In this document: positions 1 to 10,015 of the stretch, piece after piece
Layout: each line of letters starts with the position of its first letter
Numbering within the stretch: the stretch's first letter is position 1
Source of the DNA: Bacteroidales bacterium
GTDB lineage: Bacteria; Bacteroidota; Bacteroidia; Bacteroidales; 4484-276
NCBI GenBank assembly: GCA_014860585.1
Contig: JACZJL010000007.1
Location: 54,542-118,541, forward strand
DNA: 64,000 bases
Reading direction: 5' to 3'
Notes under the pieces: generated by a model
Told to the model about the DNA's origin: nothing
What the model saw: only the letters and a program-made list of their open reading frames with translations
The model's database searches: none
Translations under genes and position numbers: made by a program

Positions 1-270
1 CATGATGTGCTCGAAATAGTGCGCTATGCCTGTGGCTTCGGAGGGATCGCGCTTGCTGCCCCCTTTTACCACCACCGCTCCGAAAATATTTGGGAGCGAA
101 GGGTCTTCGTTCAGATAAATGGTCAGCCCGTTGTCGAGTTTGTAAATCTCAGTTTTTAAGGCAGGTTTTTCGGTTTGTGAAAATCCGTTTTTGGTAAAGG
201 GCAAAATCACGAGTAAAAACAGCATTGCTGCTGTAAAAATGCCTGACAGGGGGAGGTTAGCTTTTTTCAT
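1..270 (-). CDS. M16 (insulinase/pitrilysin) family zinc metallopeptidase, N-terminal 90 residues only
   Basis: The gene runs off the left window edge, so only the N-terminus is visible. The ATG at 270 is followed by a hydrophobic signal segment ending near FSQ, then a strand-rich stretch and the motif HYFEH at about residues 85-89, the inverted HxxEH zinc motif that defines M16 peptidases (two His as zinc ligands, Glu as catalytic base). The preceding text (VVVKGGSKRDPSEATGIA) matches the usual lead-in to this motif. M16 enzymes of Bacteroidota are typically periplasmic or outer-membrane associated and degrade peptides. The partner downstream C-terminal domain is outside the window. Family assignment is firm; substrate is unknown. 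Confidence 0.88.
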   Translation of the reverse strand, partial: MKKANLPLSGIFTAAMLFLLVILPFTKNGFSQTEKPALKTEIYKLDNGLTIYLNEDPSLPNIFGAVVVKGGSKRDPSEATGIAHYFEHIM

Positions 271-312
271 TCAAAATGTTTTTTGATTGTTAAATGAGGA
301 ACTTCTGTAGTG

Positions 313-320
313 CAAAGCTA
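313..320 (-). promoter_or_regulatory. -7 promoter element (TAGCTTTG) for the M16 gene
   Basis: On the minus strand the sequence TAGCTTTG fits the Bacteroidota -7 consensus TAnnTTTG and lies about 43 bases upstream of the ATG at 270. No clear TTG sits at the ideal spacing, so this is a moderate call. Confidence 0.5.
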
Positions 321-362
321 ATCCTTTTCACAATACAATTGTTGTATCTGGTTTTTAGTAAA

Positions 363-407
363 ACAGTTTTGTATTATACTGTTTTGTATTATACTGTTTT
401 GTGTTAT
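363..407. repeat. Three tandem copies of a 15-bp unit
   Basis: The unit ACTGTTTTGTATTAT occurs three times in a row, the first and last copies each with one difference. It lies in the short intergenic space upstream of the M16 gene and downstream of the M14 gene. No function is evident; it may simply be slippage. Confidence 0.8.
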
Positions 408-473
408 ACAAATCTGTGTTATTGGTAGATCTTCTCCCAACAAGTTCTCAAGGATTAAAAAAAACGGGATGCA

Positions 474-2249
474 CTACCTGGCCGGAAGTTGCTGCTTTTC
501 CTTCACGCGCGCTACCGGGTACCTGCGTGTCACATTATCAGCCCATTCGGTGTTGTGGTAGATATAACCTAGTTGAGCGCGGTGACTCTTTTGAAGTGCA
601 GTGTCATTTTTGATGGCTTCTTCCCATTGCTTTCTGAAATCAGGATGTTCGTCCAGGTAACGGAGTGCATTTTCTTCAAACCCAAAAGAAGAGTAATATT
701 CCCGTTCTTCGAGGATGGGATCGAAGAAGTTCCACCGGAAAAAAGAATCCTGTGCGTCAGGCTCGAGCATTTCCAGAATGTAGCGGTTGGCCGGCTGATC
801 CATCGGGATCAGGTAATCGCCCTCCCACACCTGAACCTTTTCAGTTTTGACCTCATAAGTAACTTCATTATGATTTCGGTGCCAATTACTTTGGTAAGTA
901 TTGGTTTTCACCTCTTTGATCATGTATCTTTCGGCAGTGATCACTGTATCCTTTGTGAAGCAAAGCATTTTGACCCCGTTGTGTTGCAACCGCTGCGACA
1001 CTTGTTCCCAGGCTTGTGGAAGGATATAATACTCCGGTGAGGTGATTATTTTTTCGGGCAAATGTCGATCGTAGTATGGAATAACGGTGTCGTAAGGCTT
1101 CGAGCGGTTGAACCCAAAACGAGGCATACCGGTAACAGGACTTATCCCTATTTCTCCTTCGTAACCTTTATACCGGATCATTCTGAAGTTGATGCTGTCA
1201 GCGGCCCATTTGACAACGAATTCTTTCTGGTCTTTGGTAAACTCGTTTGCATCTGTGATCAATTTACCTATCTCGGTACTATTTGAATTGGTAAACGAAA
1301 CCAGCGCTTTTTTAAAATGATACACCGACATCACACGGTCGGGGAAGTCAGCGTAAATCTGGTTTTCGGTCATAAAACTCATTGTATTGAACAGACCTGT
1401 GTACCCGGTTGAAAAACGCGGGGTTTGCGGGTTGAGTTTGATACCATCTTTTGGAGTAGTATTCCAATAGTCAACATAGGGGATCATCTCATAACCTGCT
1501 TCCGACATCTGCTCATAAAGGAATGGGATCATGTGGTCGTGATACAAATTCGCAAGATTTTCAGGTAAAGCATCGGGCTGGTATGGAATCAGGGTGATGA
1601 CGTAAGGGTGGTCGGTACCGTTGGTGGTGTGGGTATCGAGAAAAACATCGGGCTGCCAGGTTCTAAAAATCTGAGCAAAAGCCCAGGCGTTTTGGGTGTC
1701 CATTTTGACAAAATCACGGTTGAGGTCAAGATTTTTGGCGTTTCCGCGATGACCTGCCTCTTTTGGCGTAGTTTGCCCGGTGCGGTGGTAAGCGCTTCGG
1801 TTTAACGCCCCCCCGATATTATAAACCGGGATAATACAAATTACAGTATGTTCCAGCAATTGTCGCATTTCATCCTTATTTCGGAGTATGTCATCTGCAA
1901 ACATCAGGCTGGCGTCAATCCCTTCCGGCTCTCCCGGGTGAATCCCGTTCATGATCAGTACGATCCGTTTATCGGATTTTTTTGCTGATGCAGGATCAAA
2001 TTTCCGGTCCTTGTCCATCACAAAAAGATGAAGCGGTTTACCAACATCTGTATTTTGGTAGGTCATCAATTTTGCTTCAGGATAATGGTCAGCCAGTTTT
2101 GTATAAAAAGTAATGGCTTCCTGGTAGGTAACCGATTCATTTTGCTCGTAGCGCAATTCAAAAAGAGATTGTCCTTGGCCTTCTGTTTGAAGGTTGCAGG
2201 CGGTCAGCAAAACCAGCATGGCAGTGGTTGCAAGTGTCAATAATTTCAT
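474..2249 (-). CDS. M14 family zinc carboxypeptidase, lipoprotein
   Basis: 591 residues. The N-terminus is a lipoprotein signal with lipobox LLTAC, Cys18 being the lipidation site, so it is likely anchored in an envelope membrane. The M14 zinc motif HPGEPEG gives His104 and Glu107; a third ligand His lies in DTHTTNGTDHPY, and FMTENQ may supply the catalytic Glu. M14 enzymes cleave C-terminal residues, though the Bacteroidota relatives of this length are poorly characterised. It is on the same strand as the M16 gene, so both may serve peptide scavenging. The stop codon is TAG, showing that TAG is a normal terminator in this genome. Confidence 0.85.
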   Translation of the reverse strand: MKLLTLATTAMLVLLTACNLQTEGQGQSLFELRYEQNESVTYQEAITFYTKLADHYPEAKLMTYQNTDVGKPLHLFVMDKDRKFDPASAKKSDKRIVLIMNGIHPGEPEGIDASLMFADDILRNKDEMRQLLEHTVICIIPVYNIGGALNRSAYHRTGQTTPKEAGHRGNAKNLDLNRDFVKMDTQNAWAFAQIFRTWQPDVFLDTHTTNGTDHPYVITLIPYQPDALPENLANLYHDHMIPFLYEQMSEAGYEMIPYVDYWNTTPKDGIKLNPQTPRFSTGYTGLFNTMSFMTENQIYADFPDRVMSVYHFKKALVSFTNSNSTEIGKLITDANEFTKDQKEFVVKWAADSINFRMIRYKGYEGEIGISPVTGMPRFGFNRSKPYDTVIPYYDRHLPEKIITSPEYYILPQAWEQVSQRLQHNGVKMLCFTKDTVITAERYMIKEVKTNTYQSNWHRNHNEVTYEVKTEKVQVWEGDYLIPMDQPANRYILEMLEPDAQDSFFRWNFFDPILEEREYYSSFGFEENALRYLDEHPDFRKQWEEAIKNDTALQKSHRAQLGYIYHNTEWADNVTRRYPVARVKEKQQLPAR

Positions 2250-2658
2250 TGGATGAAGAATTTTGAGGCGCCAAAGATAAAAAGGAAAGAGGAGAGAAGT
2301 AGTAAATGGAAAGTTTTAGGGTAAAAATGAAGCAGAAGAATTTTATCCCAAGGCAATTCCGTTCGGTTTTATGAATTTTCCTTGTTGACCATCAATGTTA
2401 AAATGATGGCTTTTGAAAATTAAAATTCTATTATTAAGGCTGAAAAACCGGATTTAACCTTCTTTATTCATAAACTTAGTGAATCTTTGTGTCTTTGAGC
2501 CTTTGTGGCAACTTTTTCTTTTTGCCACTCACCAAGTGATGCCTGTGGCACAAGACACCAAGACTCTAAGAATCAAAAAATTAAAGAATTTCATGAATTT
2601 ACCAGGTTAAGACATCTTGGTTGGAAATATCGCAAAGATTGAATTTAGTAATTAAGAT
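2250..2658. other. Intergenic region without a gene
   Basis: Contains the M14 promoter (minus-strand TATCTTTG at 2272-2279, about 23 bases upstream of its ATG) and an imperfect palindromic repeat (2475-2570). I see no coding potential in either strand. Confidence 0.6.
2475..2570. repeat. Imperfect inverted repeat of the CTTTGTGTCTT type
   Basis: The left arm starts CTTAGTGAATCTTTGTGTCTT and the right arm is its imperfect reverse complement ending CTAAG. The words 'ctttgtgtctttgagcc' belong to a style of palindromic intergenic repeat that is frequent in Bacteroidota. It sits between two co-directional genes. Confidence 0.6.
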
Positions 2659-5130
2659 TTAAAATTCATCTCCGCCCATTTCCATTTCTCCGTTGCCATT
2701 TTCACCGGTACGTTGACGCTTGTAATTGTTGATTTTGTAACTCAGACTCAGCATCACAACCTGCGGTTCGTGGGTCATCAGATCGCTTGAGCTGAAACCT
2801 GGTCCTGAGGAGAAACTTTCCCACCTGGCTGTTTTGAAGACATCCTGTACAGAAACCGAAGCAGAGAGTTTGCGGTCAAGGAATTCTTTACGCAGTGCAA
2901 GACTTGTCATTAACGAGCCTTTTGTTTCCCCCTGAGCTGAAACTGAAGGTCCGTTGTAGCGGCTATTGATTTGGAAACGAAAGTCGTATGGCAATTTGAA
3001 GATGGCATTCAGCCTGCTGTTCCAGTTTATACTTTCTTTATCCACATCGGTATCGGAGACTGATCCCTGCAGCCTGTAATGGAAAAGATTCCCAGTCAGG
3101 CTGAGTTCAAGCCAGTTAACAGGTGTTGTGTTAATCATCAACTCTGTACCCAGTGAATAATCTTTATTGATGTTGTCAAATGTGTACAGGAAAGTCTCAT
3201 CATCCTGGAGTGTCTGTATCCTGGTAATTTTGTCAGTAGAAATCCGGTAATATCCTTCGAGGGCGAATAATGATCCCCACATGCGTTTCTGGTAAGCCAC
3301 TTCATAAGAATCGGTAAGTTCAGGCTCAAGATAAGGATTGCCCTGCCTGCGGCTGAATGCGTCAATATACATGATGAAGGGGTCGAGCGACCAACCCCTT
3401 GGTCTTTCGATGCGGCGGGTGTAGCTGGCTTGCAACTGGTCTTTGTTTTCGAATGTATAGGACGTGTGAATGGTAGGGAAAAAATCGAAACGATCAACTA
3501 TGGCCGGGTCATCCGATTTGATGTTGGTGATTTCGCGATAGTTGTATTCACCCCTCAAACCCAGCTGATAACCGAATTTTTTATAGGTGTTTGCAAACAT
3601 TCCATAAATCGAATGGATATCATTTGAATAGGTCATTTCGTTGGAATAGAGCGGGTTTTCAATCCATTCACCGGATAATTGATCCCAATCGGTAAACTCG
3701 TAATCGTCGGTGCTCTTTTCCAATCTGCCCTGGTAACCTATCTCAAATTTTGCCGATTCGCTGAGTGGTTTTACATAATCCACCTTAAAACGAATTTCGC
3801 TCTCATCCCCCATTTCATTCGTCCGGATGCGGTAAGGGTCGGGATCAGTAATGATCCAGTCAGCATCTGTCTGATACTCCTGCTGATCATTAAATGAGGT
3901 TCCATCACGCTGCGAGAGATAGCCTAAAATTTCGATTTGCTCTCCTTTATCATCAAACTTATGCTGACCGGTGAAAGTCATCCGGTAATAGTCACGATCA
4001 CGGTTGGAAACACTTAAAGTTCTGAGGTAATCGTAATAGGAAGCAGGTTCGGTAAAATCGCTCTGGTTAGCTGTCAGGCTTCGTTCAAATTCAAATTTAC
4101 CCAGTTCGCCTGAAAAGGACAGCGTTGTCATGTCGGATAAATAATAGTCTGTTCCTGCCCTAAAACTGTAACCACCCCGGTTCATACCCCGGTCGCCCAC
4201 AGAGGTAATAAATCGGGTGGTATCGTTACGGTAAGTTTCCTGGTTTGATTCACGGTCACCACCTGAATTATGATCCCGATAGTCAGCACCACCAAAAATA
4301 TTGAACTTTCCGGTACGGTAATTCAGCAGGAAATCTGTACTGAATTTGTCTTTAGTCCCCACTGAAAGGTTGACAATCCCGTTAACTCCTTCACTTTTAC
4401 GATGTTTTAGTATCACGTTGATAATTCCTGCGACGCCGTCCGGATCGTACCTTGCTGACGGGTTGGTAATGATTTCGATCCGATCGATGTTGCTTGCGGG
4501 AATTTGCTGCAAAGCATCGCTCCCCTGCAACACGCTTGGGCGGCCATCCACCAGAACGGTAAAACTGGAACTGCCGCGCAAACTTACATTACCTTCAATA
4601 TCCACCTGAACTGATGGGGTATTTTCGAGTGCAGTTACGGCTGTACCTCCCTGTGCCATAATATCCTGACTCACGTTTACTACTCTTTTGTCTATCTGGA
4701 ATTCTATATGTTCCCGCTCGGCAACCACATCGATGGCTTCAAGGCTCTCTGATGATGGATCAAGTATCATCTGACCCAGATTGACAACTTTACTGTTTGG
4801 GGTAATCCGGATGTCTTCGAGGGTAAGTTTATTGAAACCGATAAAATTGGCTACCATATAAAATCTACCAAAGGGCACCTGACTGAGCGTAAAAGAACCA
4901 TCTGCTGTTGTTACAGTTCCGGTGACCATGCTTGAGTCACGGTGACTGAAAAGTACCACGTTGGCATATTCCATGGGTTTATTGGAATAAGAATCAATGA
5001 TTTGTCCCTTGATAACTCCTTCAGCTGGCAAATTTGTCATTCCCGCACCTCCCCCGCCACCTGGTCTTTGAGCATAATTATCAACATTTAGCAACAAAAT
5101 AATCAGCAGGAAAAAAACATTTTTTGTCAT
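2659..5130 (-). CDS. TonB-dependent-receptor-like outer membrane beta-barrel protein with CarboxypepD_reg domain
   Basis: 823 residues from the ATG at 5130, chosen because it begins a clean signal peptide (MTKNVFFLLIILLL...YAQ); an upstream start at 5202 would put 24 charged residues in front of it. A Gly-rich stretch follows the signal, then a CarboxypepD_reg-like beta-sandwich (about residues 35-120), a plug domain (about 130-240, with VLVDGRPSVLQG and IERIEIITNPSARYDPDG-type sequence) and a long strand-rich barrel. This is the architecture of the 'outer membrane beta-barrel family' relatives of TonB receptors; no SusD partner lies beside it. Ligand unknown. Confidence 0.85.
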   Translation of the reverse strand: MTKNVFFLLIILLLNVDNYAQRPGGGGGAGMTNLPAEGVIKGQIIDSYSNKPMEYANVVLFSHRDSSMVTGTVTTADGSFTLSQVPFGRFYMVANFIGFNKLTLEDIRITPNSKVVNLGQMILDPSSESLEAIDVVAEREHIEFQIDKRVVNVSQDIMAQGGTAVTALENTPSVQVDIEGNVSLRGSSSFTVLVDGRPSVLQGSDALQQIPASNIDRIEIITNPSARYDPDGVAGIINVILKHRKSEGVNGIVNLSVGTKDKFSTDFLLNYRTGKFNIFGGADYRDHNSGGDRESNQETYRNDTTRFITSVGDRGMNRGGYSFRAGTDYYLSDMTTLSFSGELGKFEFERSLTANQSDFTEPASYYDYLRTLSVSNRDRDYYRMTFTGQHKFDDKGEQIEILGYLSQRDGTSFNDQQEYQTDADWIITDPDPYRIRTNEMGDESEIRFKVDYVKPLSESAKFEIGYQGRLEKSTDDYEFTDWDQLSGEWIENPLYSNEMTYSNDIHSIYGMFANTYKKFGYQLGLRGEYNYREITNIKSDDPAIVDRFDFFPTIHTSYTFENKDQLQASYTRRIERPRGWSLDPFIMYIDAFSRRQGNPYLEPELTDSYEVAYQKRMWGSLFALEGYYRISTDKITRIQTLQDDETFLYTFDNINKDYSLGTELMINTTPVNWLELSLTGNLFHYRLQGSVSDTDVDKESINWNSRLNAIFKLPYDFRFQINSRYNGPSVSAQGETKGSLMTSLALRKEFLDRKLSASVSVQDVFKTARWESFSSGPGFSSSDLMTHEPQVVMLSLSYKINNYKRQRTGENGNGEMEMGGDEF

Positions 5131-5312
5131 AGATAGAACATTAAATTTCGCTGTGCAAATTAACAGGGTTTTGGCAGATTTGTTTTTTAGACACCTTTTC
5201 AAACTGGTTTATTCCGGTGTTGTAAGAAAATGTTTGCGTGCTTTGACGAAGACATTACTTATCTCCTGCAATTACAATTTCATTCGTCTGTGTGCGAGTA
5301 TTAAGTTTCTTG

Positions 5313-5320
5313 TACATTTG
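5313..5320 (+). promoter_or_regulatory. -7 promoter element (TACATTTG) for the Nramp-like operon
   Basis: TACATTTG followed by C matches the Bacteroidota -7 consensus and lies 25 bases before the ATG at 5345. No TTG is seen at the expected -33 spacing. Confidence 0.5.
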
Positions 5321-5344
5321 CTTTAAAATTTCATTGTTGAGCAC

Positions 5345-6613
5345 ATGATCAGTCTTTCAAGATTAAATGCCTCCTGGAAGGTACTTGGCCCTGGGTTAGT
5401 TTTTGCCGGTGCTGCCGTCGGTGTTTCTCACCTGGTGCAATCAACAAGGGCGGGCGCAAGCTATGGATTCGGGCTGATCTGGGTACTGATCATTGCTAAT
5501 ATGCTGAAATATCCTTTTATGGAGTTTGGCCCCCGCTATGCCAATGTTACCGGCAAATCGCTGATTGACGGTTACAAAATCATCGGTAACTGGGCTTTAA
5601 TACTGTACCTGATATTTACCTTCGGAACCATGTTTGCCATACAGGCAGCAGTTACAATTGTCACTGCAGGGATTTTTGCCAGCGTTTTCAATCTGACGCT
5701 CTCACCTGTGCTCATTTCAGCTTTCATATTATTTGTTTCGATGATCATACTTGGGTTTGGCCGGTATTCTACTTTGGACAAGATCATTAAAGTGGTTATT
5801 GTCACTTTAGCTCTTTCAACCATTATTGCAGTGATTCTTGCCTTGAAGCTTGACTTTTTCGATCATGAAACGGTTTCCGGGCATTTTAACTGGAGTAATC
5901 ATCTTGATGTCCTTTTCCTCATTGCTTTCGTCGGATGGATGCCTGCACCGATTGACGTTTCGGTTTGGCATTCATTATGGTCAGTAGCTAAAGAGGACCA
6001 GATGGGACGCAGGCCAACCCTGCATCAGACACTGACTGATTTTAATATTGGTTACATCGGAGCGGCTCTGTTGGGTGTGGGTTTTCTATTGCTTGGCGCA
6101 TTGGTGATGTTCGGAACGGGAGAAGAGCTCTCCTCCAATGGCGCAATGTTTTCCCGCCAGTTGATCAGCATGTATACTGCCAGTATTGGATCGTGGGCCT
6201 ATCCTTTGATTGCCGTTGCTGCCCTCACTACAATGTTTAGCACGGTGATCACTTGTCTGGATGCTTACCCAAGGGTGCTCAGAAAATCAACAGAGTTGTT
6301 GTTCAGGCAAAAGTTGCCGATGGAGAAATATAGCCAGTTGTTATACTGGATTTGGATCATGGTAGTGGTAACCGGTACGATAACGCTTCTGGGCTACCTC
6401 TCCGGTACCATGCGCTTTATGGTTGATCTGGCAACAACGATTTCGTTTGTTACTGCTCCAGTACTCGCTGTGATTAATTTTAAGGTCATCACGCACAAAC
6501 ATATACCGGATTTTGCCCGCCCAAAACCCTGGCTAAGGGTTTATGCCTGGCTGGGAATTATCTTTCTTTCGGTGTTCAGTGTTGTGTTTATCGTCTGGCA
6601 GTTTATTTTGTAA
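5345..6613 (+). CDS. Nramp-superfamily transporter with non-canonical metal-site motifs
   Basis: 422 residues, about eleven hydrophobic segments. The N-terminus GPGLVFAG, the following [12 protein letters not shown] and the helix pattern match Nramp (SLC11) transporters. However, the TM1 motif DPGN, which supplies the metal-binding Asp and Asn, is replaced by AVGVSH, and the TM6 motif MPHN is replaced by APIDVS. The fold call is good, but Mn/Fe transport cannot be assumed; a different ion or solute is possible. It is followed at short spacing by a macrodomain gene and a DUF5916 gene in the same direction, suggesting a shared transcript. Confidence 0.8.
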   Translation: MISLSRLNASWKVLGPGLVFAGAAVGVSHLVQSTRAGASYGFGLIWVLIIANMLKYPFMEFGPRYANVTGKSLIDGYKIIGNWALILYLIFTFGTMFAIQAAVTIVTAGIFASVFNLTLSPVLISAFILFVSMIILGFGRYSTLDKIIKVVIVTLALSTIIAVILALKLDFFDHETVSGHFNWSNHLDVLFLIAFVGWMPAPIDVSVWHSLWSVAKEDQMGRRPTLHQTLTDFNIGYIGAALLGVGFLLLGALVMFGTGEELSSNGAMFSRQLISMYTASIGSWAYPLIAVAALTTMFSTVITCLDAYPRVLRKSTELLFRQKLPMEKYSQLLYWIWIMVVVTGTITLLGYLSGTMRFMVDLATTISFVTAPVLAVINFKVITHKHIPDFARPKPWLRVYAWLGIIFLSVFSVVFIVWQFIL

Positions 6614-6633
6614 TCATCCGGGAATTGAAAAAC

Positions 6634-7140
6634 ATGGAAAGCAGAATAAAAGTAGTACTTGAAGACATCACCAAACTGGAGGTTGATGCCATAGTGAATG
6701 CCGCCAATCAGTCCCTCCTGGGAGGTGGTGGTGTGGACGGCGCCATTCACCGGGCCGCTGGTCCGAAACTCCTTGAGGAGTGTCGTGGATTGAACGGCTG
6801 CGAAACAGGCAATGCAAAAATTACCAAAGGATATTATTTGCCGGCAAAATTTGTGATCCACACTGTCGGGCCAATATGGCGTGGGGGGAATAAAAATGAA
6901 CATCAGTTGTTGGCAGCATGCTATTCTAAAAGCCTTGAAATTGCCAGTAAAAATGACTGTAACTCAGTTGCATTTCCCAACATCAGTACCGGAATTTACG
7001 GATATCCAAAAGAAGAGGCTGCAATCATCGCCGTTGAATCTGTAAAAAATTTCCTTGAAAATAACAGCATCCCTGTTACTGTTTATTTTTGCTGCTTTGA
7101 TCATGAAAACTATTTGATTTATAAACGATTGATAGATTAA
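6634..7140 (+). CDS. Macrodomain protein, probable O-acetyl-ADP-ribose deacetylase / ADP-ribosyl hydrolase
   Basis: 168 residues from the ATG at 6634; the earlier TTG at 6625 is less likely. The MacroD/YmdB-type signature is complete: [20 protein letters not shown] near the N-terminus (Asn and Asp contact ADP-ribose), [19 protein letters not shown], and the phosphate loop [10 protein letters not shown]. Enzymes of this type remove acetyl from O-acetyl-ADP-ribose or hydrolyse ADP-ribosyl esters on Asp/Glu. It lies 20 bases after the transporter gene and 12 bases before the next gene. Single-domain cytosolic enzyme of ordinary length. Confidence 0.93.
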   Translation: MESRIKVVLEDITKLEVDAIVNAANQSLLGGGGVDGAIHRAAGPKLLEECRGLNGCETGNAKITKGYYLPAKFVIHTVGPIWRGGNKNEHQLLAACYSKSLEIASKNDCNSVAFPNISTGIYGYPKEEAAIIAVESVKNFLENNSIPVTVYFCCFDHENYLIYKRLID

Positions 7141-7152
7141 CTGAGCTGATCT

Positions 7153-9594
7153 GTGAAACGACTACCCGCTTTACTTTTTTTATTTTACCTTATCAATTTT
7201 TTCAGTGCAAATACACTTTTTGGCCAAATTGAGAAAAAACAGGTAAAAGCTGTCAAAATAGAAAAACCCCCACTGATAGATGGTATTTTAAATGATTCTG
7301 TCTGGATGATGGCCAACCCTGCTACAGGGTTTATGCAGTACGAGCCGGTGAATGGTGGTGAAGCCGGCCTTACTACTCAGGTTTATTTCCTTTATGACGA
7401 TATCGCCATCTACATAGGTGCAATGATGTTCGACAGCAATCCTGACAGTATCCTCACCGAACTTGGTTTCAGGGATTCCTATGAATTGAACGCTGACTAC
7501 ATTTCATTTGAGATCAATCCTTTTAACGACGGAATCAACACGGTGATATTTGGACTATCTGCTTCAGGGATTCAATATGATCTTAAAGTGTCGGATGACG
7601 ATGACGATATGAGCTGGAATGCCGTATGGAAAAGTGATGTGGCGATTGTTGAAAATGGCTGGTCGGCAGAGGTTATGATTCCTTATTCCGAGTTACGATT
7701 CCCTAAAGAGTCATCAGAAAACTGGGGGCTCAATATCTGGCGAAATGTCCGTCGCACCCGCGAAATTCAATCATGGAATTTTGTTGACAAGGAAATTGAA
7801 GGAACCACTAAACAGGCTGGTGAACTTACCGGTCTGATCAACATTAAACCACCGCTCCGGCTTTCCTTCACACCCTATGTTTCGGGTTACCTGGAAAAAA
7901 ACGCTGCTGATCCTGACTGGGGTTACAAACTGAATTATGGCATGGATCTGAAATATGGCATCACCGAAGCTTTCACCCTCGATATGACATTGATCCCCGA
8001 CTTTGGCCAGGTGCAATCCGATGACCAGGTTTACAACCTCTCACCATTCGAGATTTATTATGACGAAAGACGCCCCTTTTTTACCGAGGGCACTGAGCTT
8101 TTTGAAAAGGGGAATGTATTTTATTCAAGAAGAATTGGCAGCATGCCCGAAGGCTATTCATCAGTGAATGATAGTTTGAATGAAGGAGAATACATCAAAG
8201 ATAATCCGGCCAGTACAAACCTGATCAACGCCACGAAAATATCAGGCCGCACTAATAAAGGGCTGGGTATAGGAGTTTTCAATGCCATTTCGGCCACAAC
8301 CTACGCAACCCTGAGCGACTCAATGGGAAATACACGCCGTGTGGAAACGCAACCATTTTCGAATTACAATATGTTAGTGCTGGATCAAAACCTGAAAAAT
8401 AACTCCTACCTGAGTTTCTATAACACCAATGTTTACAAGGGAAAAGATCATTATACCGCCAATGTGAGTGGTACGCAGTTCCTGCTGTTCAATTCTTCTT
8501 CCTCTTATTCTGTTTATGGCCGTTTCAATTTGAGCCAGAAATACATACCGAAAGATGATAATGAACTGGGTTTCATGTACAATGTGAAATTAAGTAAAAC
8601 AAGCGGACAATTCAGGTTTACTTTTTCACAATTTGTTGAGGATGATAAATATGATCCGAACGACTTGGGATACCTGCAGGCAAATAATGAAATCTCCAAC
8701 AGCCTTGAACTGAACTATAACTTCTACAATCCATTCTGGAAATTGCTCAGGCTTAACAATGAAGTAACTACCTTTTACAAGATGCTTTACAAGCCCCGCG
8801 AATACAGCGGGTTTGGTATCGAGGGTAACTCATGGGGTACTTTCCGCAACTACCTTACTCTTGGTATTGATTTTGAAATTAAACCTGTGGATCAATATGA
8901 TTACTACGAAGCAAGAACTCCGGGACAGCCATTTATCATTCCTCCTCACTGGACCGCTGGGATTTTCCTCTCTCCCGATTACCGCAAACCTTTTATTGTA
9001 GATTTTAAATCCGAATATGCACGGGTACCCCAATTAGATTATACTTCATTATCCTTTTCATTTTCCCCGCGATGGCGTGTGAATGACAGGCTTACTTTCA
9101 GGTTTACAAGTGAATGGGATAACCAGAATAATGATTATGGCTATGTGACCGATATTGTTAATGATGAAACCCCGGAAATCATTTTTGGCCGCAGGGATTT
9201 GGAAAATGTAGAAAATATCTTCCAGACCACCTACATTTTCACCAACAAGATAGCACTTGATTTCCGTTTAAGGCATTACTGGCTCAAAGCCAATTATGAA
9301 CAGTACTTTCAGCTCGACCCCGAAGGAAATCTCATTACAACCGATTACACCGGCAATAACGATTTCAATTTCAATACCTTCAATATTGATATGATTTTGC
9401 GTTGGGAGTTTGCACCAGGAAGCGAAATGGCACTTGCCTGGAAAAATGCAATTCTCACATACAATGACGGAGAAGTGGTTGACAGGTATTTTGAAAACCT
9501 GCGCAATACGCTCGATTCACCGGCAGATAACAGTTTTTCGATCAAATTGCTTTATTATCTCGACTATCTTTATTTCAAAAAAAGAACGCATTGA
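7153..9594 (+). CDS. DUF5916 outer-membrane protein with N-terminal CBM9-like domain
   Basis: 813 residues with a GTG start directly before MKRLPALLFLFYL, a signal peptide ending near LFGQ. Residues about 35-230 resemble a family 9 carbohydrate-binding module (LIDGILNDSVW, YFLYDDIAIYIGAMM, WSAEVMIPYSELRFP). The remainder is the DUF5916 region: PDFGQVQSDDQVYNLSPFE and YDERRPFFTEGTELF are characteristic, followed by strand-rich sequence expected of an outer-membrane barrel. The function of DUF5916 is not known. The start is 12 bases after the macrodomain stop. Confidence 0.88.
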   Translation: MKRLPALLFLFYLINFFSANTLFGQIEKKQVKAVKIEKPPLIDGILNDSVWMMANPATGFMQYEPVNGGEAGLTTQVYFLYDDIAIYIGAMMFDSNPDSILTELGFRDSYELNADYISFEINPFNDGINTVIFGLSASGIQYDLKVSDDDDDMSWNAVWKSDVAIVENGWSAEVMIPYSELRFPKESSENWGLNIWRNVRRTREIQSWNFVDKEIEGTTKQAGELTGLINIKPPLRLSFTPYVSGYLEKNAADPDWGYKLNYGMDLKYGITEAFTLDMTLIPDFGQVQSDDQVYNLSPFEIYYDERRPFFTEGTELFEKGNVFYSRRIGSMPEGYSSVNDSLNEGEYIKDNPASTNLINATKISGRTNKGLGIGVFNAISATTYATLSDSMGNTRRVETQPFSNYNMLVLDQNLKNNSYLSFYNTNVYKGKDHYTANVSGTQFLLFNSSSSYSVYGRFNLSQKYIPKDDNELGFMYNVKLSKTSGQFRFTFSQFVEDDKYDPNDLGYLQANNEISNSLELNYNFYNPFWKLLRLNNEVTTFYKMLYKPREYSGFGIEGNSWGTFRNYLTLGIDFEIKPVDQYDYYEARTPGQPFIIPPHWTAGIFLSPDYRKPFIVDFKSEYARVPQLDYTSLSFSFSPRWRVNDRLTFRFTSEWDNQNNDYGYVTDIVNDETPEIIFGRRDLENVENIFQTTYIFTNKIALDFRLRHYWLKANYEQYFQLDPEGNLITTDYTGNNDFNFNTFNIDMILRWEFAPGSEMALAWKNAILTYNDGEVVDRYFENLRNTLDSPADNSFSIKLLYYLDYLYFKKRTH

Positions 9595-9638
9595 AAATAG
9601 AGCTACAGTAAATATTTACCATTCATCTGAAAAAAATC

Positions 9639-9668
9639 TTGTTCATTTAAAAAGTTGATGTATTTTTG
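9639..9668 (+). promoter_or_regulatory. Bacteroidota-type promoter for tRNA-Asp
   Basis: TTG at 9639-9641, exactly 19 bases, then TATTTTTG at 9661-9668. This is a textbook match to the TTG-N19/20-TAnnTTTG consensus and lies 32 bases upstream of the tRNA. Confidence 0.8.
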
Positions 9669-9700
9669 CAGCCGTTTTTAAAAGCGTTCATTCAATAAAT

Positions 9701-9774
9701 GGTCCGGTAGTTCAGTTGGTTAGAATACGTGCCTGTCACGCACGGGGTCGCGGGTTCGAGTCCCGTCCGGACCG
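9701..9774 (+). tRNA. tRNA-Asp (anticodon GTC)
   Basis: 74 nt cloverleaf: acceptor stem GGTCCGG pairs with CCGGACC (9767-9773), D arm with AGTTGGTTAGA, anticodon loop CTGTCAC giving anticodon GTC, T arm CGGGTTCGAGTCCCG, discriminator G. The CCA end is not encoded. It borders the accessory operon at 10.0-16.0 kb, but I found no second copy of its 3' end that would mark an integration site. Confidence 0.97.
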
Positions 9775-9787
9775 CAATTAAAAACAG

Positions 9788-9826
9788 AAAAGCCTTGTAA
9801 TTCAAATGATTGCAAGGCTTTTTTTT
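9788..9826 (+). terminator. Rho-independent terminator after tRNA-Asp
   Basis: Stem AAGCCTTG (9790-9797) with CAAGGCTT (9813-9820) followed by a run of eight T residues; it lies 15 bases after the tRNA. Confidence 0.8.
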
Positions 9827-10015
9827 ACAATAGAAATTTTTCATGCCATCTTTTGTTGCTGATGGTTGATTAAAGTTAAAAATTGTCAATGCGAAAAATT
9901 GAGTTCGAGAAGGAGAGTTTATCGTGCTAACTGGTTGTAGTGCGTAAGGAATTTGGTGCAACTTTATTTTCCAGAGATTTGGAAAAAATGAGATTAACTA
10001 CTCAACCGGACATGA

